From NCBI GenBank assembly GCA_029215795.1, contig JARDYH010000005.1, positions 165,193,814 through 165,257,813 of the forward strand: a stretch of DNA of 64,000 nucleotides, written 5' to 3'. Numbering within the stretch: position 1 is the first letter of the stretch; every line of letters begins with the position of its first letter. Below the pieces are notes generated by a model. It had not been told where the DNA came from, did not search any database, and saw nothing but the letters and a program-made list of their open reading frames with translations. The DNA is from Anniella stebbinsi. Its lineage: Eukaryota; Chordata; Lepidosauria; Squamata; Anniellidae. A program made the translations under genes and the position numbers. Positions 57,203-64,000 of this stretch are shown one piece after another.

Positions 57203-60200
57203 ATCTAATGACCTGCTGGCCTGGATTTCTCTGCTCCTCCCAGCAGTCCAGTCTGAAAGAGACTGTCACTATTATTATTATTATCATTGTTGTTGTTACT
57301 GTTGTTATCGTTTATTACATTTCTTTTCTTAAAAAAATATTTATTTTTCTTAGTTCTGGTTACATAGGTCAAGTATTACATCATACATGCACATTCAATT
57401 TCGATACTGATTCCCGCCTGGATTAAACACTATTAATCGTTAAACTTACTTAAGATATTTAGTTTCCTTACCTCCCCCGCTCTGGGGCTTCCATTCTTTA
57501 ACCTATACTCTCCATAACTCTACATATGCCGAATGAGGTATTCTCCCATCTTCTTCTTTGTTCACGAAATCAATAAATTTCCTCCATACTCCTTCAAAGT
57601 TGTCCTCGCACTACCCTTTAATTTTTGAGTCAGTTTTTCTGCCATACCCTCTGATACCAGTTCTCTATATGGAGCCTGTGCTGCCACAGCCTCAAACACT
57701 AGGCCTAGACGAGCACACCCCTCTCAGGCTAAGCCCCACCACTTAAATACCTGAGGGAAGGGTACAAGACACACCACTTTTCCCTTATAGCAGAGGGGGA
57801 AAGGGTGTTAAGGGTTTTTGAATAAGGTTCTCCTGTGAGTATGTTGGCTGAAGGTGTAATGATCTGTGTTTCTTTATTAGACTTATAGAGCAGGTTACAA
57901 AGCCAAGCTGACACGTGGTTTGTGGTAGCAAAAATAAAAGAAAACGTTTATTGGTGTTAACAGTTCTTTTCAAATCAATTTCACCCCTGCCTATTCTTAA
58001 CACTTCTAACCATTTACTAATAATCCTAAATCCTAATAATCTCTTCACACACACTCCTGACTAGATCTCACGCTCAGCAATCTTCCACACAACTACCCTC
58101 CCCAAACCAAGACAGAAAGATAAACTAAGACACTCCTTCACCCTATATATACTCCTCCCCCTCCCTTTCCCAGCATCATCAGCCACACCCACTCAGTCCA
58201 ACATTCCGCACTCTCCAGACATACTAACCCAGACATACATAGGGAGACGGAAATGTGGGGTATCGTCACAGGGGCCTTTGCCATCTTTCCAATGCTTGGC
58301 TATCAACCATCTAGCCGCTAACCATAGATGGCTTATTAATTCCTTACTTAACAAATCACTATCTGGTCCTCTATATAAATGTAGCAAGGCTAGATATGAA
58401 GATGCGTGAACCCACTGTCCGGTTATGGAGCTAATCTCTTGGAACACTGATTTCCAGAAAATATTTACCTCAGGGCAAGTCCACCACATATGTATATATG
58501 GTCCTGTACATTTCTATGCCTCCCCATAGCTGAAGCTCTCTGGGCGGTTCACATACAACTTTGTGAGAGTCCTGACTAGACATCTGTGGCAGCTATAAGT
58601 TTAACCACTTGTGATGTGAATGGGCCTGGAGGGCGGGGGGGGAGGGGGGCTGTTGAAATCCACTCCCCATGCCTCAGGTAGGCAAACATCTATGGGGTAT
58701 TTCTCCCTCCTCCCCGACTTCCGTTCCACCTTTTGGAAGCCACAAGCTTGGGGCCCAATTCTATTTATTTAATCCGTTTATAGACTGCTTGACTATATCT
58801 AAAAGGACACCTGAAAGCGGGTCACGCCATAAAAGTGAAAAGGTGTTCGCAGTTATTAAAAAGCAATGCAAAACATCGCAGTTGAAACATTTGAAACGAC
58901 AGAAGGCCACCCTCAATTAAAACGCTTCCCAAAAAGAGAGCGAATTTTCACGGAGGACTATTTTTCCCCCACCCAAAGGCTCGGCTTTGGAGCCATACTG
59001 AAGCCGACAGCCGGCAAGTCGGGTTGCTGAGGCGGTCAGGGCGTTACGCTTTTTACCGCCCCAAGCAGTGCCAGCCTCAGGGTTTTGAGGGCCCTTGAGC
59101 AAAAGCCCCCTCAATGGGCCCCCTCCGTCCTTGAGTCTATTTCCTCACCGCTCTTATCACGCGCTCTGTGGCCCCTGCTCCTCTTTCTCATCATTGCTTC
59201 CCTTTGCTTGTTTGACGGGCAGAGAGCCTGGGAGCCAAGAGGCAGTGGCATCTAATGCTATCACCATCATCGCCTGGGGCAGAGCGAGAGGCAGGGCAGA
59301 GGCAGGTTGCAGTGAAGGAGAAGCAACTCCAGGAGGCTCTTGTCAGTGGGCCCCTGCTGGGGTGTGGGCCCTTGGCAGGGGCCCAACCACGCCTACCCTA
59401 GATGCTGGCCTGCCACCAAACAGCTGGCGGCCACGCCGTCTGGCCACCCGGCAGCCCCCAGCAACCCTCTTCTCCCGACGCCCAAGGCACAGGGCCCAAC
59501 TCCCCCCGCGAGCCACGCCGTTAAAAAGCTCCCAGCCGCTCGCGCCTCTCTGACCTGAGGCAGCTGGCGGTCCGTGCCCTTAAGGCGGGAGATGCACTTC
59601 TGGAAGAAGACGTGGATCTCGCTTTTCTCGATGGTTGTGGTCAGGTCGACGGTGGTGAGCATGGAGGCGTTGTCGTCGCAGCGATTGCGAGAGAACGTGA
59701 AAGCGACCACGGGCAGATGGCCCTTCTTGCGCAGCATGTCGATGAGGGAGAGCCAGATGTTCTTGTCCTGGCAGGAATTCAAGGGGTCGACGGTCGGTTC
59801 AAGGAAACCTCCTCACGATGTGCATCTGTTGCACGTCAGAAAGGGGGCCCATGGATCCAGCCCCATTCACTGCCCCCTCTTCAAACACCTCAAAATGGCA
59901 GCCGCTGGAACACGCTGAGCCCTCAGCCACAGCCCTTTCACCTTCTGAACTCAGCAAAACCACGGCAGGTTAGGTATGAGCTATACTGAGGAGGAGGAGG
60001 AGCATAGTCAATTATGCCCCTCCCACCTCTCTGATTTGGCCTGGCTGCAAATCCACGCCTCTTAACATCTTTTCTCACCTTATCCATTTGTAATATTCCT
60101 GTTACCACTTGGGAGGGAAAAAAGACTTTACTGAAATGTAATAATAGGATGTGCTTTTTTGTTGCTTTAAACAAAAAGCATTCTAAAATGAAGTGAATCT

Positions 60201-63200
60201 AGGGGAAAAGAACAATTACTATTGAACTGTATACAGAGTTCACTTTTATTAACATTGAGACCACGACATGCAGCTTGCCCTGCCCCTTGCAGATGGCCGC
60301 AATGTAGGCAAATGAGAGGCTTCAAAGGTTCACTTGACAAGATTCCTCAATGGCGTTTTGACACAGAGTGGCTCTGGGAATACTATATGCGCCTGTAGTG
60401 TTGTTTTGTTTCTGCTGGTCTTGCGACCGTAATAAATATTGATATTCTGATACCTTGTCCATTCAATTTCCATCGCTCCCTTCAATTTCTTGTCCTCTTC
60501 GTAAGAAATGGTAAAGAGGGATGGAAACGGAAGGGGGTACGGTGAAGAAATAATGCTGAGTGAAGTTCAGCCGGGACTGACTTACTTAGTATTTATTTAA
60601 CATCCCACTTTTCTGCCCAAGGAGGCTAACGATAAAATACGGATTAAAAACAAGATATATATTAAAAGCGTAACATGAAAACAAATAAATTAAAAACACA
60701 ACTTGGGCGCAATCCTATCACTTCCGCTCTCGACGCTCGTAAGCCTCTGAGCTCGGAGCAGAGCGGAAGGAGCGGCAGAAGCGGTTGTCGCTTCTGCCAC
60801 TCCTCCTGCTCTGCATTTTCGCTAGATGGGCTTTTTTTTTTGCCCATCTAGCTGGGACGTTCCAGACAGGGAGGGAAGGAGGCTGGAGAGGCCTCAGGGT
60901 AGCTCCAGCCTTCTCCCCTGCCACTGGAACATCCCCTTTACCCCTTCTCCGAGTTTGAGTTCCCGACCTTGGAGAGGCAGCCAGCGTAGCTCTTTCCACA
61001 CCACTGCGAGGGGTGGGGTGGGGGTGGGGGTGGGCAGAGCATTGTTTCCCAGAGTCAGGCAGCTGTCTCCAGTCTCGGATCCAGAAATCTCAAATATCCT
61101 ATGGCTCCCCAGATGCCATCTAGGGGTCGTACAATCGCTCCTCCCAGCAATTAAATTTAAATCACAATTATAAACAACAGCAAAGGGAGGAGAGGCCACC
61201 GTTAGGTCCATCAGCTAATTAAAGTTTTATCTGAACTTTTCCTTACAGAAACCTTTCCGGCATTGTAGTTTTTTATTTCATTTATTTATTTATTTTACAT
61301 GGTGGGGGATGTCTAGCCAACCCTCAGCCCTAGTGAACCTGGCCTAGCATACCTGTCCTGGCCCGCCTCCTGGATGCATGGGCTGTTTGGCCCCAAAAGT
61401 CTGCGAGTGTTTGCTAGCCCGTTCCTTCTTGGCGTCCATGGCATCGTAATACCTGGAGGATTAGCACAGAGGGGAAAGGGTGAGTGAGGGGTGAGGGGCA
61501 TGTTAGAGACATCAAAAAGTATGCCTGGTGTGGAGAATGTGGGGATAGAGATGTTTTTCTTCGCTTCGCTCATAATACTAGAACCTGAGTCATTCAATGA
61601 AGCTGAACAGTGGGACATTCAGGACAGACGAAAGGAAGGATTTCTTTACGCAACTTGTGGGAAACGCTACCACCTGAGAGATAATCACACAGCATCTAAA
61701 AATGGAACGGTCATAACTAACATCTCACTGCCTTTTCATGATGCCCACAGCTTTGAAAGGAAATTGGACGCAGTCATGGAGGAGAAGGCCCTCAACGGCT
61801 ACTAGTCACAATGGTTATATAGACTACCTCTAGGAACAGAGACAGTATGCCTTTGTACATCGGTTGCTGGGGAACATGGGCGGGAGGGCACTACAACACT
61901 CCACTCCTGCTTGTGGGCCTCCCATTGGGTATCTGGTTGGCTGCTGTGGAAAAAAGAATGCTGGACCGGGGAGGCCTTTGGCCTGACCCAGCAGGGGCTT
62001 TTCTTATGAAAAGAAAAAAAAGGCACTTTTTTTACGACGTTTCAGTTTTTTAAGAAAGCAGAGAGCAGAAACGCTGTAACAGGCCTTAGATTGTGCGTGG
62101 AGTTGTACAAGAGGAACAGTCGTCACGCTGGGAAGGGGCTGGTGGCCAAACCACACTACCTTTCCCAGGGTGGGCTGTGTCCTAGCAAAGGTGAAGCTCC
62201 AGATGCAGGAGAAGCCATGGGGGTGGCAATTAAAAACAAAACAATAACGTGTTGTTGGGCTGCAACTCCCAACAGCCCAGGTAGCATGGCCGAAGATCAG
62301 GGACGGAGGGAGTTGCAGTCGCAAACGTATGGAGGGCCTCAGGCCAGGGAAGGCCGACTTAGAGAAGTTCCCTGCCTCGAGAGCTGACAGGACAGGAACT
62401 GGGATGGGCCTCCTCCCCACAGAGACCCCCTAACTGGCACAGGCCTGCCTTGAAAGCCAATGGGAGGAGGTAACCTGCTCTGGATATCCTTCGCCACCAA
62501 AAGGGAAGGCCTGTGGCAAATTGCTTAGAGGTGGCAGTGGGAGGAGAAAGCTTCTCATGGATGCAATCAACAGGCCCTATCATTAGACAGAGTGAGGCGG
62601 CTGCCTCAGGCAGCAGATTATGGGCATCATGACAAGGCAGCAAGCTGTTAGTTATTACTGTTCCATTTGTACACCTTGGTGGATTATCTCTCAGGTGCCA
62701 AAATAGCTTGGCTGGCCTTGGGTATTAGGTGCCTAGACCTGGAGAAAGGGTGCCCTTTGCTGCACACCGCAGGCAGCAAAACATCTCAGGCTGGCCTGCC
62801 CAGAAGCTACAGACAACCTTGTCTCTTCAAGGAGGTTACAGTTACCCTAGAGGCTATTAACAAGCAGCCCGTATGTGTTTACAAGGCAGCCCTTGACCTC
62901 GGACGATGCAAACTGCCTCAACAAATGGATTTAGGGTATCACAGAAGTTGTCAATTATGGTTTATTATACTTTATATCACCATAGGGGTAGAATCCATGC
63001 TTTGCACTGGCTGCCTATTGTAGTAACAAAGTCCTAAACAACTTGGGAGAGCGCCTCCTCCCCTATCAACCTGCCCGGTCACTGAGGTCATCCGAGGGCA
63101 TGCTCCTGGTGGTTCCACATAGACCTATTTTCCAATTGGAGTCCACCAGGGGAAGAGCCTTCAGCGTGGTGGCCCCCATCCTATGGAATTCCCTGCCTCT

Positions 63201-63403
63201 GAAAGTCAGGCAGGCACCAACTTTGCATTCCTTCCAGCGCCTCCTGAAAATGTCATTGCTCCAGGAAGCCTTCCCTTAACGACCAGCCACATTTAATTTT
63301 GCATTTTGTTTCTTTTAAAGATGTACTTTTAATGGTGTTTTTATTCTATTTTATTTTGTCCGCCACTCCAAAATTCTGAATGGGGAGCGGTATATAAATA
63401 TTG

Positions 63404-63446
<43 letters not shown>

Positions 63447-63750
63447 AATAAAAATGCCCCAATCTGAATGGCTGCTATTTCCAGGTAAGGATGGGAAGGA
63501 TGGCTGAATGAAAACGTCAAGAGCTGCCATCACTCGGTGTGTAAATCACCTGTGTTTTCCACCAGCTGTCAAAAGATCTTGAGTCGTTCCTACCCTTACT
63601 TACCCTTTGGTAAGAAATGTCCCACGGGCATTGACCAGGAGGAAGAGCTCATTCTGGGTTTTCTGGCTGTTGCCCGTGTACAGGTAATGCTCCAATGGGA
63701 CGGGACGTTTCAGAGTGCTGATCACATAGATTTTCTTCCTCTTGATCCTC
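43934..63750 (-). CDS. SKIC2: SKIC2/SKIV2L (Ski complex RNA helicase), C-terminal 784 residues; 5' end beyond window
   Basis: Sixteen minus-strand exons join without a frame break: 63750..63604, 61452..61353, 59767..59555, 57120..57010, 56726..56615, 56025..55907, 54900..54763, 53928..53791, 52329..52225, 51214..51052, 50525..50399, 48451..48241, 47458..47348, 46387..46169, 45940..45800 and 44134..43934. The human protein is about 1246 residues, so about the first 460, including helicase motifs I-III, lie past 64000. Visible are motif IV ([14 protein letters not shown]), VHHSGILP, motif V ([20 protein letters not shown]), motif VI ([12 protein letters not shown]), the beta-barrel/stalk insertion and the C-terminal helical domain ending [15 protein letters not shown]2 is the Ski2-like ATPase that threads mRNA into the cytoplasmic exosome with SKIC3 and SKIC8. 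It is tail to tail with DXO. Confidence 0.98.
44645..44755. repeat. Palindromic MITE with ACTACAACTCCC core
   Basis: ctggactacaactcccatcg pairs with gtgggttgtagtccaaccca. It lies in the last SKIC2 intron. Confidence 0.65.
45180..45725 (-). mobile_element. CR1 LINE 3' part, reverse
   Basis: The minus strand reads [20 protein letters not shown], then [19 protein letters not shown] and ending [12 protein letters not shown], the CR1 ORF2 C-terminus. Confidence 0.85.
45800..45940 (-). CDS. SKIC2: SKIC2 exon: [14 protein letters not shown]
   Basis: The acceptor is CACCCTTTCAG and the donor is ATG|GTAAGG. It encodes 47 residues of the C-terminal DSHCT domain. A CR1 fragment ends about 80 bases downstream in the intron. 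Confidence 0.97.
46169..46387 (-). CDS. SKIC2: SKIC2 exon: [20 protein letters not shown]
   Basis: The acceptor is TGCCTTCAG and the donor is AAG|GTGAGC. It also holds [15 protein letters not shown] and [11 protein letters not shown] of the DSHCT domain. Confidence 0.97.
47348..47458 (-). CDS. SKIC2: SKIC2 exon: [20 protein letters not shown]
   Basis: The acceptor is TTCCTCTCCAG and the donor is GAG|GTAAGG. It encodes 37 residues, nearly identical to the mammalian [20 protein letters not shown] region. Confidence 0.97.
47510..47990. repeat. Two palindromic MITE copies
   Basis: One at about 47520-47600 (ggatgatgggagttgtagtc) and one at 47855-47990 (ccatccagatgttgctggat paired with gatgggagttgcagtctgac). 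The sequence between is unassigned. Confidence 0.6.
48241..48451 (-). CDS. SKIC2: SKIC2 exon: [20 protein letters not shown]
   Basis: The acceptor is CCCTCCGCAG. The donor GAG|GTCAGC is weak at +3. It carries the conserved DPVNDLQLK stretch before the C-terminal helical domain. Confidence 0.95.
48510..49275 (+). mobile_element. 5'-truncated L1-type LINE with poly(A)-signal end
   Basis: Broken coding of the ORF2 C-terminus reads [17 protein letters not shown] and [20 protein letters not shown]. It is followed by a T-rich 3' UTR ending acaataaaaaatag. It is inserted about 60 bases upstream (sense) of SKIC2 exon 48451. Confidence 0.75.
49305..50350 (-). mobile_element. CR1 LINE 3' parts, reverse (two overlapping fragments)
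   Basis: The agagctgtgctggatcagac head occurs at 49308 and again at 49678. The second copy continues through the CR1 C-terminus ([20 protein letters not shown]) and 3' coding to about 50345, ending within 50 bases of SKIC2 exon 50399. Confidence 0.8.
50399..50525 (-). CDS. SKIC2: SKIC2 exon: [20 protein letters not shown]
   Basis: The acceptor is ATTCTGCCAG and the donor is TTCAG|GTGAGC. Both phases fit. It ends [15 protein letters not shown]. Confidence 0.96.
51052..51214 (-). CDS. SKIC2: SKIC2 exon: SSLVMCEKS to TKLFLPEG
   Basis: The acceptor is CGACTTCAG and the donor is GAGG|GTAAGA. It holds a variable Pro-rich loop (residues [11 protein letters not shown]) between conserved ends. Confidence 0.94.
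51446..51817. mobile_element. hAT-type non-autonomous transposon with 8-bp target duplication
   Basis: Terminal inverted repeats are CAGGGGTCCCCAAC and GTTGGGGACGCCTG. Flanks are ggctaggc (51438-51445) and ggctgggc (51818-51825), 7 of 8 identical. The interior contains no transposase frame. Confidence 0.8.
51940..52530. repeat. Two palindromic MITE copies flanking an SKIC2 exon
   Basis: 51945-52080 (tctccaacctggtgccttcc ... ggcatcaggtgggcaaaggc) and 52420-52535 (ccttccccaaccgggagccc ... ccccaggctggggaaggctg) sit either side of the exon 52225-52329. Confidence 0.65.
52225..52329 (-). CDS. SKIC2: SKIC2 exon: [20 protein letters not shown]
   Basis: The acceptor is TTCCTTTCCAG and the donor is TTGCAG|GTAAGT. 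It encodes 35 residues, including [15 protein letters not shown] of the beta-barrel insertion. Confidence 0.97.
52720..53015. repeat. Palindromic MITE, copy 2
   Basis: Ends aatccacactcagtg and cactgagtgtgggttaacat are inverted. The interior has gcatggttaacaagc mirrored by ggcttgttaaccactc. Related to 41383-41695. Confidence 0.6.
53663..53716. repeat. (AAT)n microsatellite after an L2 3' end
   Basis: About 18 AAT units, preceded by the LINE terminus gagagcttcggctatggggc. The run lies 75 bases from the SKIC2 exon at 53791. Confidence 0.9.
53791..53928 (-). CDS. SKIC2: SKIC2 exon: stalk/insertion
   Basis: The acceptor is TTCCCTCCTAG and the donor is ATCCAG|GTACTG. It encodes 46 residues beginning [16 protein letters not shown], including [14 protein letters not shown]. 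Confidence 0.94.
54085..54250 (+). mobile_element. tRNA-derived SINE (second family)
   Basis: It reads gactgtagctcaggagagga, tgcatgcagaaggttctggg, tcaacccctggcagcaggtg, in the forward sense of 38058-38245. Confidence 0.65.
54249..54538. mobile_element. MITE with CAGGGGTGCAGAAC ends
   Basis: The left end caggggtgcagaac mirrors the right end gttctgcacccctg. No clean target duplication was seen. Confidence 0.65.
54763..54900 (-). CDS. SKIC2: SKIC2 exon: [20 protein letters not shown]
   Basis: The acceptor is CTCTCTCTCTCCAG. The donor AAG|GTGCGG is below consensus at +4 to +6. It also encodes [12 protein letters not shown]. Confidence 0.97.
55330..55640. repeat. 310-bp purine-rich minisatellite
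   Basis: Almost pure A/G on the plus strand, with an irregular unit like gagggggtggcagagaaagagagaga. Open in several frames only because it lacks T. It lies in an SKIC2 intron. Confidence 0.9.
55883..55898. repeat. G16 homopolymer
   Basis: Sixteen G on the plus strand, which is C16 in the SKIC2 sense starting 8-9 bases after the 5' splice site at 55906. Confidence 0.95.
55907..56025 (-). CDS. SKIC2: SKIC2 exon: helicase motif VI
   Basis: It encodes [19 protein letters not shown], with the arginine fingers of motif VI, and then [11 protein letters not shown]. The donor GTGAGTCA is followed at once by a run of 16 C (sense). Confidence 0.97.
56615..56726 (-). CDS. SKIC2: SKIC2 exon: helicase motif V
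   Basis: It encodes [20 protein letters not shown], then [17 protein letters not shown]. The donor is CCAG|GTAGTG. Confidence 0.97.
57010..57120 (-). CDS. SKIC2: SKIC2 exon: VHHSGILP segment
   Basis: The acceptor is TGTTTTCAG. A long (TC)n tract (plus-strand GA repeat at 57148-57200) lies about 30 bases before it. The donor is GTGAGT. It encodes [20 protein letters not shown]. Confidence 0.97.
57148..57200. repeat. (GA)26 microsatellite, (TC)n in SKIC2 sense
   Basis: Perfect run lying 28 bases upstream of the 3' splice site of exon 57010-57120. Confidence 0.95.
57300..58500 (-). mobile_element. L1-type LINE 3' part, reverse, split by an LTR
   Basis: The minus strand reads [20 protein letters not shown] and [16 protein letters not shown] (58489-58270), the L1 ORF2 C-terminus. 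After the LTR it continues to a 3' UTR with an aataaatattttttt end near 57330. Confidence 0.75.
57690..58272 (-). mobile_element. Solo LTR, second copy, reverse
   Basis: In minus sense it starts TGTGACGATACCCCACATTT and follows the LTR at 20667 throughout, including the TATA-like segment and ttcccctctgctataaggga. The 3' end diverges from copy 1 and the exact boundary is not fixed. Confidence 0.75.
58500..59554. other. SKIC2 intron, rest
   Basis: A G-rich run lies at 58635-58650. A G/C-rich stretch at 59050-59540 contains gggcccttgagc-type repeat debris. No exon seen. Confidence 0.4.
59555..59767 (-). CDS. SKIC2: SKIC2 exon: helicase motif IV region
   Basis: The acceptor is TTCCTGCCAG and the donor is CTCAG|GTCAGA (weak at +3). 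It encodes 71 residues, including [18 protein letters not shown] and [12 protein letters not shown]. Confidence 0.97.
59768..60705. other. SKIC2 intron sequence, little recognised
   Basis: Mostly unassigned. L2-like 3' debris (accgtaataaatattgatat) lies near 60430. Confidence 0.4.
60706..61137. mobile_element. ~430-bp repeat, copy B
   Basis: It begins gggcgcaatcctatcacttc and ends gtcgtacaatcgctcc. It contains the short palindrome ctagatgggc...gcccatctag (60821-60851) around a T-rich loop. Related to 35666-36090. Confidence 0.6.
61353..61452 (-). CDS. SKIC2: SKIC2 exon: [20 protein letters not shown]
   Basis: The acceptor is AATCCTCCAG and the donor is GGACAG|GTATGC. It encodes the linker before the second RecA-like domain, with a glycine-rich GGGPGQ end. 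Confidence 0.96.
61495..62015 (+). mobile_element. CR1 LINE 3' part, diverged
   Basis: Coding remnants [13 protein letters not shown] and [12 protein letters not shown], ending KALNGY and stop. It is followed by the 3' UTR ending ctgacccagcaggggctttt. Confidence 0.75.
62255..62355. repeat. Palindromic MITE with GGGAGTTGCAGT core
   Basis: gggctgcaactcccaacagc pairs with ggagggagttgcagtcgcaa. Confidence 0.65.
62985..63449 (+). mobile_element. L2-type LINE 3' end with (AAAT)n tail
   Basis: The frame 63043-63279 reads [20 protein letters not shown], the L2 C-terminus. The 3' UTR and (AAAT)n follow (63403-63449). Confidence 0.7.
63604..63750 (-). CDS. SKIC2: SKIC2 exon: [20 protein letters not shown]
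   Basis: The acceptor is TTCTTTACAG and the donor is AAAGG|GTAAGT. This is the first exon visible from the right edge; it enters in phase 2, so at least one more exon lies beyond 64000. It carries the RPVPLEHYL segment between the helicase domains. Confidence 0.97.
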
Positions 63751-63824
63751 CTGTAAAGAAGCAAGAACGCCAACATTGGTATTTTACTGGGTGCTGGACA
63801 AAGCCTCCTCATGCTCATGTGACC

Positions 63825-63915
63825 CGTTGACTACTGCTCCCATCATCCCCAACCACTGGCCATCCTGGCTGAGGCTGATGGGAGTTGAAGTGCAATGCCT
63901 GGAGGATCACAGGCT
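63825..63915. repeat. Palindromic MITE with GGGAGTTGAAGT core
   Basis: ctactgctcccatcatcccc pairs with gctgatgggagttgaagtgc. Confidence 0.6.
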
Positions 63916-64000
63916 CCTCACAGTGTCTGTTCACAAAATCACTGTTGCCAATAACGCACAAGCAGCTTTAATATATCAGACAAATCCGTGGGGGATAAAA

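Noticed and set aside
1..64000. CRISPR array, tRNA or rRNA genes, bacterial operons
   Set aside because: None seen. tRNA-like sequences are SINE heads, and the direct repeats are microsatellites or MITE units.

Overview
The window is vertebrate nuclear DNA, most likely from a squamate reptile (lizard or snake). Genes are split into many small exons with GT/AG junctions. The repeats include tRNA-headed SINEs of the Sauria type, CR1, L2 and L1 LINE fragments with readable reverse-transcriptase C-termini, palindromic MITEs and microsatellites. No bacterial, phage or CRISPR features are present. The species cannot be told from the sequence.

Three genes of the MHC class III block can be assembled exon by exon. 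STK19 lies on the minus strand (coding exons 14283-19605; first exon uncertain near 24.8 kb). DXO lies on the plus strand (coding 30943-40998, complete, 404 codons plus stop; non-coding first exon near 28.7-28.97 kb). SKIC2/SKIV2L lies on the minus strand (stop at 43934; 16 exons to 63750; the N-terminal exons lie beyond the right edge). Order and orientation match the mammalian SKIC2-DXO-STK19 cluster: DXO and STK19 are head to head, DXO and SKIC2 tail to tail. Two of the products are RNA-decay factors: DXO removes faulty caps and degrades the RNA, and SKIC2 is the helicase of the Ski complex that feeds the cytoplasmic exosome. STK19 is a winged-helix DNA-binding protein linked to transcription-coupled repair.

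Layout: 1-14 kb is intergenic and repeat-rich, with one CpG island (about 8.64-9.06 kb) that may be the first exon of a secreted or membrane protein gene on the minus strand. 14-25 kb is STK19, with L2, CR1 and a solo LTR in its introns. 25-28.5 kb is a repeat-filled spacer between the two divergent promoters. 28.5-41.2 kb is DXO, with a 331-codon open L2 reverse-transcriptase fragment in an intron. 41.2-43.8 kb is the tail-to-tail spacer and holds a 175-bp hairpin. 43.8-64 kb is the C-terminal two thirds of SKIC2, with CR1, L1, hAT-like and LTR insertions in its introns.

I found no new multi-gene system. The items most worth a second look are the unresolved STK19 N-terminus and one STK19 splice site, the candidate CpG-island exon at 8.8-8.96 kb, nested fold-back elements, a MITE with internal 32-bp triplication, and the long hairpin at 42.3 kb.
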